From Bacillota bacterium (GTDB taxonomy: Bacteria > Bacillota > Clostridia > Acetivibrionales > DSM-1351): DNA of 45,561 bases. The DNA lies in assembly GCA_023441625.1 (NCBI GenBank), contig JAEZOA010000153.1, positions 1 through 45,561 of the forward strand, given 5' to 3'. Below, in pieces: positions 31,728-40,807 of this stretch. The position numbers and the translations under genes are program-made. The notes under the pieces were generated by a model. That model was not told the DNA's origin. It worked only from the letters and a program-made list of their open reading frames with translations, and searched no databases. Position 1 is the first letter of the stretch. Every line of letters begins with the position of its first letter.

Positions 31728-32663
31728 ATGCCATTAGTAACTTCTACTGAAATGTTTAAAAAAGCATATGAAGGCGGTTATGCTATCGGAGCTTTCAATG
31801 TTAATAACATGGAAATAATTCAAGGAATAACTGAAGCAGCAAAAGAAGTAAATGCTCCACTTATTCTCCAAGTTTCATCAGGAGCTAGAAAGTATGCAAA
31901 CCATACTTACCTCACTAAATTAGTTGAGGCAGCAATTATTGAAACTAATTTACCAATTGCTTTACATTTAGATCATGGTGACACTTTTGAACTATGTAAG
32001 TCATGTATTGATGGTGGATTTACATCAGTTATGATTGATGGTTCACATCATTCTTTTCAAGATAATATCGCATTAGCTAAAAAAGTTGTTGACTATGCTC
32101 ATCCAAGAGGAGTTGTTGTTGAGGCTGAGTTAGGAAGACTTGCTGGTGTTGAAGATGATGTCAATGTATCAGCAGAAGATTCTTCATATACAGATCCTGC
32201 AGAAGTTGAGGAGTTTGTTACAAAGACTGGCGTTGACTCATTAGCAATTGCTATTGGTACAAGCCATGGTGCTTTTAAATTCAAGCCTGGAACAAAACCA
32301 CAGCTTAGATTTGATATATTAGAAGAAGTAGCAAAAAGACTTCCAAATTTCCCAATCGTTCTTCACGGTGCATCCTCAGTAATTCCTGAGTATGTTGATA
32401 TGGTAAACAATAATGGTGGAAAAATGCCAGATGCAATAGGTATTCCAGAAGATATGCTTCGTCAGGCTGCTAAAATGGCAGTTTGTAAGATTAACATAGA
32501 CTCAGACTTGAGACTTGCGATGACTGGTACTATTAGAAAGTACTTTAATGAGAATCCAAGCCACTTCGACCCAAGACAATATTTGTCACCTGCAAGAGCT
32601 GCTATAAAGGATCTTGTTAAGAACAAGATGATTAATGTTCTTGGTTGTGATGGCAAAGCTTAA
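31728..32663 (+). CDS. fba: Class II fructose-1,6-bisphosphate aldolase
   Basis: 311 aa. A zinc-dependent glycolytic aldolase that cleaves fructose 1,6-bisphosphate to dihydroxyacetone phosphate and glyceraldehyde 3-phosphate. It begins MPLVTSTEMFKKAYEGGYAI and has GAFNVNN, the zinc/active site HLDHGDTFE near residue 82, VVVEAELGRLAGVEDD in the middle, IGTSHGAFKFKPG near 180 and VLHGASSV near 210. The RBS AAAGGAG lies about 9 bases upstream. It is a single gene with a repeat element and a terminator behind it. Transcribed divergently from pfk, consistent with shared control of upper glycolysis. Confidence 0.96.
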   Translation: MPLVTSTEMFKKAYEGGYAIGAFNVNNMEIIQGITEAAKEVNAPLILQVSSGARKYANHTYLTKLVEAAIIETNLPIALHLDHGDTFELCKSCIDGGFTSVMIDGSHHSFQDNIALAKKVVDYAHPRGVVVEAELGRLAGVEDDVNVSAEDSSYTDPAEVEEFVTKTGVDSLAIAIGTSHGAFKFKPGTKPQLRFDILEEVAKRLPNFPIVLHGASSVIPEYVDMVNNNGGKMPDAIGIPEDMLRQAAKMAVCKINIDSDLRLAMTGTIRKYFNENPSHFDPRQYLSPARAAIKDLVKNKMINVLGCDGKA

Positions 32664-32766
32664 GCTAGGTCAGAATTATTCAAGAAGTCAACAACTCGGT
32701 ATTTAGAGTAAAAGCCTGAGAATTCATGAGCATATTTTGAATATGTTGAATTAATGGTAGAGATAA

Positions 32767-32802
32767 AACAACGCAGGTTGGTAAGCCGACATTGCTTATG
32801 TT
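32767..32802 (+). repeat. Dispersed palindromic repeat copy, after fba
   Basis: 36 bp: AACAACGCAGGTTGGTAAGC then CGACATTGCTTATGTT. Same orientation as the array at 5784. The centre GTTGG-TAAG-CCGAC is an imperfect inverted repeat. Confidence 0.88.
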
Positions 32803-32808
32803 AATATG

Positions 32809-32857
32809 AACCCTGTAAGGTTACACCACTAAAGTGGTAAGACTTTACAGGGTTTTT
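32809..32857 (+). terminator. Terminator of fba
   Basis: AACCCTGTAA (32809-32818) pairs with TTACAGGGTT (32844-32853), enclosing a second small stem CCACT-AAA-GTGG. The T-run is at 32853-32858. Confidence 0.9.
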
Positions 32858-33019
32858 TATACATTTTTTCAGCTATTCAATATTAAATAATTATTAAATT
32901 GCGCTTACAAATATTGTTATATCAAGTCGAATGCTTTATAGTTAATATAAAGGATTATGTATTTTTATGAGTTGTTTTGGGCTATTAGCCTGAAATATGC
33001 TTATTTTTACGGGGGTAAA

Positions 33020-36019
33020 ATGAGTAAAAAAATAGTGACAGTTTGTATTTTACTAGTGGTTTTGATGCTTTTTCCGATAATTGGATTCAAGGTGTTTAAT
33101 GATCAAGAGCAAAAGGTGAATATCATTAATGCGCAGGAAACTCCAGTTGTGGAGGATTTAAGAGGAGTATGGATTGCTTCAGTTGCAAACATTGACTTTC
33201 CATCAAAGCCGGGTCTAAGTAGCGAAGAGCAAAAGGCAGAATTGGATAAGATTATAGAAAATGCTGAATATATGGGTCTAAACGCGATATTCTTCCAGGT
33301 TCGCCCTACTGGTGACGCTTTGTATAAATCGTCAATTTTCCCATGGTCAAAATATTTAACTGGTGAACAAGGCAAAGCAAATGATAAGGATTTTGATCCT
33401 TTAAAATATATTATTGAGCAAGGTCATAAAAAAGATATTCAAATTCATGCATGGATAAATCCTTTGAGACTCTCTATTGACAAATACTCATCACTTGAAA
33501 AGGCTAAAATTAATTTGTCAGAAAATCACCCTGCAAAAAAGCTTTCCAAAGCTATTGTGCTAGGACCTGATGAAAAGTTGTACCTTGACCCAGGTAATCC
33601 GGAGGCAATCAAGCTAATAACTGATGGAATTGCTGAAATAGTTAAGAACTATGATGTTGACGGAATACATTTTGATGATTACTTCTATCCGTCTAAAACT
33701 GAGTCTAAAGGTAATAAGGATTTTGATGATGCTGAAACTTATAAGAAGTATAAGGGGCAATTCAAAAATAAAGAAGATTGGCGAAGAAATAATATAGATA
33801 CGCTTGTTAAGAATACATATGAAACGGTAAAAGGAATTAAACCAGAGGTTAAGTTTGGAATAAGCCCTTTTGCAATATGGTCAAACAAGGACAGAAATGA
33901 AAAGGGCTCAGATACACAAGGTGGAATATCTACATATTATGATTATTTTGCTGATTCAAAAAAATGGGTAGAAGAAGAGTATATTGACTATATTGCACCT
34001 CAGTTATATTGGAACATAGGTTTTAAGGTTGCGGACTATTCTGTACTTTTGGATTGGTGGAAGAAGGTATGCAGTGGTACTAAAGTTAAGCTATATGTTG
34101 GACATGCAGCATATAAAATAAATGATACCTCCCAAGCAAATGAATGGCTTGACCCGTTACAGATTCCAAAGCAGATAGCGATGAATAGAGACAGCAAAGC
34201 TGTTAGCGGTAGTGTTTTTTATGGTTATTCAGCACTAAAAAATAATACCTTAGGGATTAAAGAAAAGCTGCGTGGCATTTATGTAGCAGGAAGAGATGCT
34301 GGAAGTGCTATTCCCGAAGACAGGGATTTACTTATTGCTGCGCCTGTAAATGGATATAAATCATCATCTTCTAAGGTAAGCATCTTAGGTAGCGGTGATC
34401 CTGGACAACCTATATATTTGGATGGTAATGTTATTGAAACTTCTGAGGAGGGCTTTTTTACTTACTATGCAGACTTAAAGGTTGGTGAAAATAGTTTTGT
34501 ATTTAAGCACAAGGATAAAGAAACTGTATTTAAGGTGATTAGAAATGCAGATTCAACTTCAAGCAGTTATAAAATGACCAAACCTGAATTCAGACCGGGT
34601 TCAATATCTCCAACACAGTCAATGACAATGAAAACCGGGCAAAAAGTAACATTTTCTTGTGAGGCACCAGAAGGCTCTAAGGTATGGGTAGAGCTTGGGA
34701 ATTATAAGGTGAATATGACTAGTTCGGAAAGCGCTAAAAGTAGTGTCGAAGGTCAATTAAAACCTGTTAAATATTCTGGAACATTTACATTCCCAGTTGT
34801 TAATGGTAATGAACGTATTCTTAGCTTAGGGAAACCAACATTTGTAATGGAGTACAAGGGTACAACAGTTACTTCAAAGCAAAGTAACACAATAGCCATA
34901 CAGTCTGATAAGTATAATAAATATGCTGTAATAAGTACCTCCGATGCAGAGGCAATAGGACGTTCTGGCCCATCAACATCACATTCCAGAGTAACGCCTT
35001 TAATTAATGGTGCTGCTGATTATGTTGTTGGCTTTCAAAATGACCACTATCTACTCAAAAGTGGAGTCTGGACGTCAAAAAGTAATGTAAAAATAGTTGA
35101 AAATAAAGCGCTGAAGAAAAATACTATATCCTCAATACTTGTTAAGGAAAACAGCAGCTATACTGACATCACCTTTAAAATGCCTGTAAATGCTGTATTT
35201 GATGTTGCAGCGACCTCTGAAACCTTAACCTTAACCTTTTTTAATACCACAGGTGTGAAAGCTGATTCATCAGCACCAAGCAGCTCAATTTTCACTTCAT
35301 TAAGCTGCCAGAATAATTCAGGAAATGCAGTATATACTTTCAAACTGAAATCCAAAGATAACTATTTTGGTTACTATGCTCAGTACAAAAATGGCGCATT
35401 AGTTTTTTCATTAAAGAATGCTCCGAAAATATCTAAAAGTGGAACAAAGCCACTTACTGGTTTGAAGGTATTGCTTGATGCAGGACATGGTGGAAAAGAA
35501 TCAGGTGCAATTGGTCCATTAGGTAAAAATGGACTTTATGAGAAACAGATTAACCTTTCAATTGCTTTAAATACAAGAAAGTACTTACGCTCGCTGGGAG
35601 CAACAGTTATTATGACAAGAACAGATGATAAGACTGTTAGTCTTACTGAAAGAGCTAATTTGATTAGAAAGGAAAAACCTGATATTGCGGTGTCTATTCA
35701 TAATAACTCAATGGATGTAAGTGCAGATTATAGTAAGCATACAGGCTTTTTGACGTTATATTCACAGCTTGGTTCAAAGGCAGCAGCTAGTATTATACAG
35801 GACGAAATGGTAAAGCATTTGGGTAGAAAAAATGGTGGTTACAGATGGCAGAGTTTGTCAGTTTGCATACCTACCCAAGTACCTGCTATTCTTATAGAAG
35901 GTGGCTTTATGTCAAATCCGGCAGAGTATGAATGGCTTGCCAATTATAATAATCAGGTTAAGATGTCAGAAGCTTTAAGTAAGGCTATAGAAAACTGGGC
36001 TTATAAGAATGCCAGGTAA
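33020..36019 (+). CDS. Secreted GHL10 glycosidase-like and N-acetylmuramoyl-L-alanine amidase fusion
   Basis: 999 aa from the ATG at 33020, chosen for GGGGG just upstream; the ATG at 32957 has no RBS. The N-terminus is a signal peptide or anchor (about residues 4-22). A GHL10/DUF187 domain follows (about 45-380): DLRGVWIASVANIDFPS, then NAIFFQVRPTGDALY, GIHFDDYFYP and DYIAPQLYWN. About 430 residues of beta-rich linker domains lie between. The C-terminal amidase_3 domain (about 815-999) has its zinc ligands: His in LLDAGHGG, Glu in GLYEKQIN, His in SIHNN, and catalytic Glu in LIEGGFMSNP. It would cut peptide-sugar bonds in peptidoglycan while the GHL10 part may act on glycan. A cell-wall remodelling enzyme. 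Confidence 0.92.
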   Translation: MSKKIVTVCILLVVLMLFPIIGFKVFNDQEQKVNIINAQETPVVEDLRGVWIASVANIDFPSKPGLSSEEQKAELDKIIENAEYMGLNAIFFQVRPTGDALYKSSIFPWSKYLTGEQGKANDKDFDPLKYIIEQGHKKDIQIHAWINPLRLSIDKYSSLEKAKINLSENHPAKKLSKAIVLGPDEKLYLDPGNPEAIKLITDGIAEIVKNYDVDGIHFDDYFYPSKTESKGNKDFDDAETYKKYKGQFKNKEDWRRNNIDTLVKNTYETVKGIKPEVKFGISPFAIWSNKDRNEKGSDTQGGISTYYDYFADSKKWVEEEYIDYIAPQLYWNIGFKVADYSVLLDWWKKVCSGTKVKLYVGHAAYKINDTSQANEWLDPLQIPKQIAMNRDSKAVSGSVFYGYSALKNNTLGIKEKLRGIYVAGRDAGSAIPEDRDLLIAAPVNGYKSSSSKVSILGSGDPGQPIYLDGNVIETSEEGFFTYYADLKVGENSFVFKHKDKETVFKVIRNADSTSSSYKMTKPEFRPGSISPTQSMTMKTGQKVTFSCEAPEGSKVWVELGNYKVNMTSSESAKSSVEGQLKPVKYSGTFTFPVVNGNERILSLGKPTFVMEYKGTTVTSKQSNTIAIQSDKYNKYAVISTSDAEAIGRSGPSTSHSRVTPLINGAADYVVGFQNDHYLLKSGVWTSKSNVKIVENKALKKNTISSILVKENSSYTDITFKMPVNAVFDVAATSETLTLTFFNTTGVKADSSAPSSSIFTSLSCQNNSGNAVYTFKLKSKDNYFGYYAQYKNGALVFSLKNAPKISKSGTKPLTGLKVLLDAGHGGKESGAIGPLGKNGLYEKQINLSIALNTRKYLRSLGATVIMTRTDDKTVSLTERANLIRKEKPDIAVSIHNNSMDVSADYSKHTGFLTLYSQLGSKAAASIIQDEMVKHLGRKNGGYRWQSLSVCIPTQVPAILIEGGFMSNPAEYEWLANYNNQVKMSEALSKAIENWAYKNAR

Positions 36020-36325
36020 ATAGAGGGTTGTAGACACGATTTATATATGTATTATTTTGAAACATCACAAGAAGAGTAGAGTAAAAAATTTGACCTAATG
36101 TAAAATAGTTCAATAAAAATTTATTTTCTTAAATCCTTTTGCATTATTATAACGTTATACTAAGTAGTAACGTTACTAAAATATAAAAGGATTTTTTATT
36201 TTGCAAAGTAGATAGCTTGTACAAGTTGGATTTCCTTAACACTTTACAAGTATAAGTTCAACTAGGCTTCTGCCTTTCTAATGGCTGGGAACAAACTAGT
36301 TTTAATGTGTTAGGGGGATACATAT
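36020..36325 (+). other. Intergenic region before the ECF sigma gene
   Basis: A 306-bp region. It holds the terminator at 36131-36197, a weak promoter-like pair (TTGGAT 36226-36231, TATAAG 36251-36256, 19-bp spacing) and the RBS AGGGGGA. Nothing else was recognised. Confidence 0.5.
36131..36197 (+). terminator. Terminator of the GHL10-amidase gene
   Basis: AAATCCTTTT (36131-36140) with AAAAGGATTT (36185-36194), then T-run to 36197. The enclosed part carries two TAACGTTA blocks that pair with each other, making a long composite hairpin. Confidence 0.8.
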
Positions 36326-36856
36326 TTGGAGGACAAGCAGTTAATCAAGCGAATACAGCGTGGTGAAATAGAAAGGCTGGATAGCTTAATTGAAAAATAC
36401 TATAACAAAATTTATAGCTTTTGCTATAGAAAAACTGGAAATGCAACAACTGCGTATGACTTGACGCAAGAGGTATTTTTAAAACTTGTTCGATATATCA
36501 ATACATATGTAGATAAGCAGAAATTTCAAAGCTATCTGTTTACAATAGCACTAAATATTTGTAATGATTACTATCGAAAAAATATAATGGCTGAAGAAGA
36601 TATTGATAATGCCGAAGTGGTTTCTCCAAAAGATAGCATATCTGATTTTGAGACTTCTGACATTGTTAAGAGAGCATTAAATACACTGCCAGACTTCCAG
36701 AAGGATGTTATTATTTTGAGATACTATCATGATATGAAAGTTAGAGAAATTGCAAAGATAGTTGGAACAAGTATTCCAACAACAAAATCTCGACTGAAGC
36801 AGGGAATAGATAAACTCAGAATTACACTAGGAGAGGAGAATTTATTTAATGGATAG
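36326..36856 (+). CDS. ECF-type RNA polymerase sigma factor
   Basis: 176 aa. TTG start at 36326, fixed by AGGGGGA (36312-36318) seven bases upstream. Sigma-70 region 2 is seen in YNKIYSFCYRKTGNATTAYD followed by LTQEVFLKLV, and region 4 near residues 115-170: LPDFQKDVIILRYYHDMKVR followed by EIAKIVGTSIPTTKSRLKQG. There is no region 1 or 3, so it is an extracytoplasmic-function sigma factor. Its last 8 bases overlap the membrane-protein gene that follows, as sigma/anti-sigma pairs often do. It probably directs its own operon with the ABC exporter. Confidence 0.93.
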   Translation: MEDKQLIKRIQRGEIERLDSLIEKYYNKIYSFCYRKTGNATTAYDLTQEVFLKLVRYINTYVDKQKFQSYLFTIALNICNDYYRKNIMAEEDIDNAEVVSPKDSISDFETSDIVKRALNTLPDFQKDVIILRYYHDMKVREIAKIVGTSIPTTKSRLKQGIDKLRITLGEENLFNG

Positions 36857-37616
36857 AAGGCTTAAAAAAGTATTAAACGAATATGAAGTACCTAATATTT
36901 TAAATACAAAAATGCAAGAAACAATTAGATGTGCAAAGACAGAATTGCAAAAGCAAAATCTAATAGCAAGACCAAGTTTTATTGAAGTTTTGATTGGACA
37001 GTTACAATATATCTCTTCTACTGTTTGGATTGCTCAAATTATTATAATTGGAATATTTTCAGTTCTTCTTATGAACAGTGAAATTCATTTAGTACCTGAT
37101 ATTTCAATACTGTCAGTTATTTCAGCTTGTGGACCCATCATTGCCTTAATTGGAGTACCAGAACTATCGAAAAGTTTTTCATACAATATGTGGGAGATAG
37201 AGGATTCCTGTACATTTAATTTGTATAAACTTATGTCAATGAGATTAATGATAGTTGGAATGATTGACATTATAGTAATGACAATTCTTGTGGCAATCTC
37301 ATCAACAGTATTTATTGGTAGCTTTATAAGCTTGGTTTTATATATGTTTGTACCATTCAATTTAGCTGGTTTTATATATTTGATAATTATTAATAGAATT
37401 AAAAGTAAAAATGTCAACTATATAACAGTAGCAACCGGTATTTTTATTTCAGTAGTACTAAATCAGATCATAGATCAGACACAACTTTATAAATCAGTTT
37501 CTACGGGGATTTGGGGTTTAATGTTCTTTGTTTCAGCTGTTTTATTAATTTGGCAAGTAGCAAAATCAATCTTACAACAAAAACAACAGGAGGAATTACA
37601 ATGGAACTCAATATAA
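36849..37616 (+). CDS. Multi-pass membrane protein, possible anti-sigma factor
   Basis: 255 aa. A cytosolic N-terminal part of about 55 residues (MDRRLKKVLNEYEVPNILNT) is followed by about six membrane segments and a short basic-to-polar C-terminus (QQKQQEELQW). The N-terminal DRRLKKVLNEYEVP resembles the start of membrane anti-sigma proteins encoded after clostridial ECF sigma factors, but no zinc-binding HxxxCxxC motif is seen. It overlaps the sigma gene by 8 bases and the ABC ATPase gene by 16 bases. It may hold the sigma factor at the membrane, or may be part of the exporter. Anti-sigma function is inferred from position. Confidence 0.7.
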   Translation: MDRRLKKVLNEYEVPNILNTKMQETIRCAKTELQKQNLIARPSFIEVLIGQLQYISSTVWIAQIIIIGIFSVLLMNSEIHLVPDISILSVISACGPIIALIGVPELSKSFSYNMWEIEDSCTFNLYKLMSMRLMIVGMIDIIVMTILVAISSTVFIGSFISLVLYMFVPFNLAGFIYLIIINRIKSKNVNYITVATGIFISVVLNQIIDQTQLYKSVSTGIWGLMFFVSAVLLIWQVAKSILQQKQQEELQWNSI

Positions 37617-38467
37617 ATAAGCTGACTAAACAATATGGAAGCAAAATTGCTGTTGATAGATTTTCTTGTTCATTAAAAGCCGGAGTTTATGGCTTGTTAG
37701 GAGCAAATGGTGCAGGAAAAACAACGTTAATGCGTATGATTTGTGATATTCAAAATCCAACCTCAGGTGAAATTCGATTTAATGGAACAAATATTAGAGA
37801 AATGGGAGAGGAATATCGTAGCCTGCTAGGCTACCTACCTCAGAGCTTTGGATATTATCCAAATTTCACAGCATATAAATTCTTGATGTATATTGCAGCA
37901 CTTAAAGGTTTACTTCACAATAATGCAAAGCAAAAAAGCTTGGAACTTTTAGAAATGGTTGGGCTGCTTGATGAGAAAAACAAAAAAATAAAAACCTTTT
38001 CTGGCGGTATGAAGCAAAGACTTGGTATAGCACAGGCTATGTTAAATGATCCTAAAATCATTATTCTAGACGAACCAACCGCAGGGCTTGATCCAAAAGA
38101 ACGTGTACGTTTTAGAAATCTGATTAGTTCATTTTCAAAGGACAAAATAGTTATTCTATCGACCCATATTGTATCGGATATTGAATATATAGCTGACGAA
38201 ATACTTGTTGTGAAAAACGGTACGCTATTGCATAAAAATAAGGCGGATGTAATTACAGACGCTATAAATGGCTTTGTGTGGGAGTGTGAGGTAGATCCAA
38301 GAGAGGTTGATGAAATGAATTTGAAATATACTATTAGCAATATGAAGCATGTTGGAGAAAATGCCAGTCTCCGAATTGTATCGAAAAAAAAGCCATGTGA
38401 AAATGCTATTTCAGTACAACCTAATTTAGAGGACTTATATCTGTTTTACTTTAAGGAGGCAATGTAA
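37601..38467 (+). CDS. ABC-2 type exporter ATP-binding protein
   Basis: 288 aa from the ATG at 37601 (AGGAGG at 37588-37593, inside the previous gene). Walker A GANGAGKTT, Q-loop region LGYLPQSFGYYP, signature FSGGMKQRLGIAQ, Walker B IIILDEPTAGLDP and switch His in LSTHIVSD are all present. It is like the CcmA/BcrA-type ATPases that drive ABC-2 transporters for lipids, peptides or drugs. The permease gene starts 1 base after its stop. In this setting it probably exports or handles a compound that also affects the ECF sigma system. Confidence 0.93.
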   Translation: MELNINKLTKQYGSKIAVDRFSCSLKAGVYGLLGANGAGKTTLMRMICDIQNPTSGEIRFNGTNIREMGEEYRSLLGYLPQSFGYYPNFTAYKFLMYIAALKGLLHNNAKQKSLELLEMVGLLDEKNKKIKTFSGGMKQRLGIAQAMLNDPKIIILDEPTAGLDPKERVRFRNLISSFSKDKIVILSTHIVSDIEYIADEILVVKNGTLLHKNKADVITDAINGFVWECEVDPREVDEMNLKYTISNMKHVGENASLRIVSKKKPCENAISVQPNLEDLYLFYFKEAM

Positions 38468-38468
38468 A

Positions 38469-39683
38469 ATGAAGGACTTAATAAGCTTTGAGGTAGGCAA
38501 AATATTTATGAAAAAGACCTGTATCTATATAATTATTGCAGCTGTACTTATTAATTTATTTTACTTTTTCATGATAGATATAAGTAACGAGGGATATTAT
38601 ATTTCAGACCAAGGATATAAGGAAATTGAAGCAATAACTAAAGAGAAAGCTAATGTAAAGGAGTTTGCAGGTGATTTAACAGATGAAAAAATAGCTAATA
38701 TTCATAAGGAAATATCATTAATTTTAGACAATCCTGAAAATTATGTGGCTGAGATAGATAAGAATAAACAGAATGAAATTGATGAAACAAAGATGAATAT
38801 GGAAGCAATAGGCTATACCCAACATGCTATAGATGATAAAATTAAAAGTTGTAGGCTAAAAAGTGAAATATATGATAAAGATTATCAAAAATATGTATCT
38901 ATACATGAGTTAATTGATAGAAGGTTTATTACTCCTGATGGAGAGCTGATTCCAATAGCTAAAGCCTTTCCTACTTTGGAGGAACCTCTTGAATATGATT
39001 ATCATACTGGATATGATAGGCTGATTCGAAGTCTTACAAACTGGGTAGCGGTATTTTTATGCATTATTGTGATTGTTTGCATATCACCAGTATTTGCTGA
39101 TGAATATGGTACTGGGACAGATGCTGTAATATTGACAACTCGATATGGTAAAAATAAAGTAGTTTCAGCAAAGATTATAAGTGCCATACTATTCTCTACA
39201 ATTATATTTGCAGGTTTTGCTCTGCTAAATACCTGTCTTTATGGCTTTACTTATGGACTTAGTGGTGGAAGTGTCAGTGTTTTTTTAGATTTTTGGTCTT
39301 CAGGAAAAGGCTATGCTGTGACATATTTCCAGCAATGTATTGCTGCACTGATTTTAGGACTATTAGGAACTATGTTTTTAACAGCTATAACATTACTTTT
39401 ATCTTCAAGGTTGAAAACAGCGTTTTCAAGTATCATTATGGCAGCATTAATTGCATTTCTTCCTGTTTTTGATATATTTAAAATTTCTATTTACATTAAA
39501 AAAATATTTGATTTGTTTCCAATTAATATTATGAATGTTACAGACAAATTCGGTACAATAATTAACTACCATTTCTTTGGTATAAATGTTTTTCAACCAT
39601 ATGTTATGTTTGCTGTAGCTTTAATTGGTAGTGCAATTCTCATACCCTGTGCTTATAGAGGCTTCAGTAGACATCAGGTATAG
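38469..39683 (+). CDS. ABC-2 type permease subunit
   Basis: 404 aa. One N-terminal membrane segment (about 16-36), a soluble loop of about 150 residues that is helical and charged, then about five membrane segments (starting near 190: WVAVFLCIIVIVCISPVFAD). The EYGTGTDAVILTTRYGKNKV motif after the second segment is typical of ABC-2 permeases of this type. It pairs with the ATPase before it. The substrate is unknown. Confidence 0.88.
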   Translation: MKDLISFEVGKIFMKKTCIYIIIAAVLINLFYFFMIDISNEGYYISDQGYKEIEAITKEKANVKEFAGDLTDEKIANIHKEISLILDNPENYVAEIDKNKQNEIDETKMNMEAIGYTQHAIDDKIKSCRLKSEIYDKDYQKYVSIHELIDRRFITPDGELIPIAKAFPTLEEPLEYDYHTGYDRLIRSLTNWVAVFLCIIVIVCISPVFADEYGTGTDAVILTTRYGKNKVVSAKIISAILFSTIIFAGFALLNTCLYGFTYGLSGGSVSVFLDFWSSGKGYAVTYFQQCIAALILGLLGTMFLTAITLLLSSRLKTAFSSIIMAALIAFLPVFDIFKISIYIKKIFDLFPINIMNVTDKFGTIINYHFFGINVFQPYVMFAVALIGSAILIPCAYRGFSRHQV

Positions 39684-39703
39684 TAATCCCACAAAGAGTT
39701 TTA

Positions 39704-40000
39704 ATGTGGGCTTGGTTGTTTAGAAATTATTTATATAATGCGATTATTCCAATCTTTAATAGTCCGTTTGGTTGGTTTATTACCGATAATATTAATACCA
39801 AGGAATATGCTAAGGCTGTATATGAAAAAACAGTAATTATCACATCTGACTCAGATACGACCATAAAAAGTTCAATTCCATATTCATTAGCTGATTATTT
39901 TAAAGATGCAACTGTTACTGAATTTAAAGAACTTAAACATACTGATTACTGGTCAAGTGATGAAGTTGTTTCAACAGTTAAGGATTTTATCAATAGGTAA
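39704..40000 (+). pseudogene. C-terminal remnant of an alpha/beta hydrolase
   Basis: 98 codons resembling only the last third of an alpha/beta hydrolase: KTVIITSDSDTTI with the position of the catalytic acid, a helix and KELKHTDYW with the position of the catalytic His, then VKDFINR. The nucleophile Ser and the N-terminal two thirds are missing. No good RBS precedes the ATG at 39704. It lies 20 bases after the permease stop, so it may once have been a full gene of this operon, or was left by a deletion. Confidence 0.6.
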
Positions 40001-40114
40001 AGTGGGTTTCCTTATTATTCTAAAGGTTGTATAATTAGTTTGAACAATGTTTACGCAGCTTAAGATGATATTAAACCATAGAGCACAGAGGTGCCGTTGA
40101 TAATAGGAGAAAAT

Positions 40115-40807
40115 ATGCCAAAGGTATTTCTTGTTGAAGATGATTCAGCGCTCTCATCAATTATGAGTGACAGATTAACTAAATATAATTACAGCGTTCA
40201 GAAGGTGACAGACTTCAAGGACGTAGAACGGCAGTTTGAAGGGTCAAAGGCAGATATAGTTTTGATGGATATAAATCTACCTTACCTAGATGGTTTTTAT
40301 TTTGTTCGTTCTATTAGGCGTACCTCTAATGTGCCAATACTAATAATTTCAGCTAGAAATAGTAGTAGCGAGCAGATAATGGGTATGGAGTTTGGAGCAG
40401 ATGACTACATAATAAAACCTTTTGATATGGATGTACTATTGGCAAAAATGGGAGCATTACTTCGAAGAGTGGATACATCAAAGAATGATTTCAATTATAT
40501 AATTAAGGCTGGAAGCTTGGAACTTGATACTGAAAAGCTTTTACTTAAAAGTGGTTCGAACAATATAATCCTTTCTAAAAACGAATATAAGTTAATTAAA
40601 AAGTTAATGGAGAGACCGGGAAAAATAGTTAGCAGAGAGGTGCTTTTTGAGGAGTTATGGGATGATGTGGCTTTTGTTGATGAGAATACCTTGTCGGTAA
40701 ATGTTACGCGTTTAAAGGCTAGATTAGAGGAATTAGGCTTTCCAAATGCAATAAAGGTTAAGCGTGGTTCGGGATATTATCTGGACATAGTGGAGGATAA
40801 TATATGA
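40115..40807 (+). CDS. OmpR-family response regulator, BceR-like
   Basis: 230 aa from the ATG at 40115 (AGGAG at 40105-40109). The receiver domain has acidic residues in VEDDSALSS, phospho-acceptor Asp in VLMDINLPYLDG and Lys in YIIKPFD. The C-terminal winged-helix DNA-binding domain (about 130-228) has ENTLSVNVTRLKARLEELG near its end. It overlaps the kinase gene by ATGA. The gene order regulator, kinase, ATPase, permease is the Bce-type module that senses and resists cell-wall-active peptides such as bacitracin or lantibiotics. Confidence 0.93.
   Translation: MPKVFLVEDDSALSSIMSDRLTKYNYSVQKVTDFKDVERQFEGSKADIVLMDINLPYLDGFYFVRSIRRTSNVPILIISARNSSSEQIMGMEFGADDYIIKPFDMDVLLAKMGALLRRVDTSKNDFNYIIKAGSLELDTEKLLLKSGSNNIILSKNEYKLIKKLMERPGKIVSREVLFEELWDDVAFVDENTLSVNVTRLKARLEELGFPNAIKVKRGSGYYLDIVEDNI

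Larger units (their letters stand above)
32664..33019. other. Intergenic region after fba
   Basis: A 356-bp region containing one palindromic repeat (32767-32802) and the fba terminator (32809-32857). The rest before the RBS at 33011 is AT-rich with no clear promoter. Confidence 0.6.

Noticed and set aside
36287..36312. ECF-type autoregulated promoter (GGGAAC, 16-bp spacer, GTTA) before the sigma factor gene
   Set aside because: The putative -10 element touches the Shine-Dalgarno at 36312-36318, so a transcript from it would lack a usable RBS.
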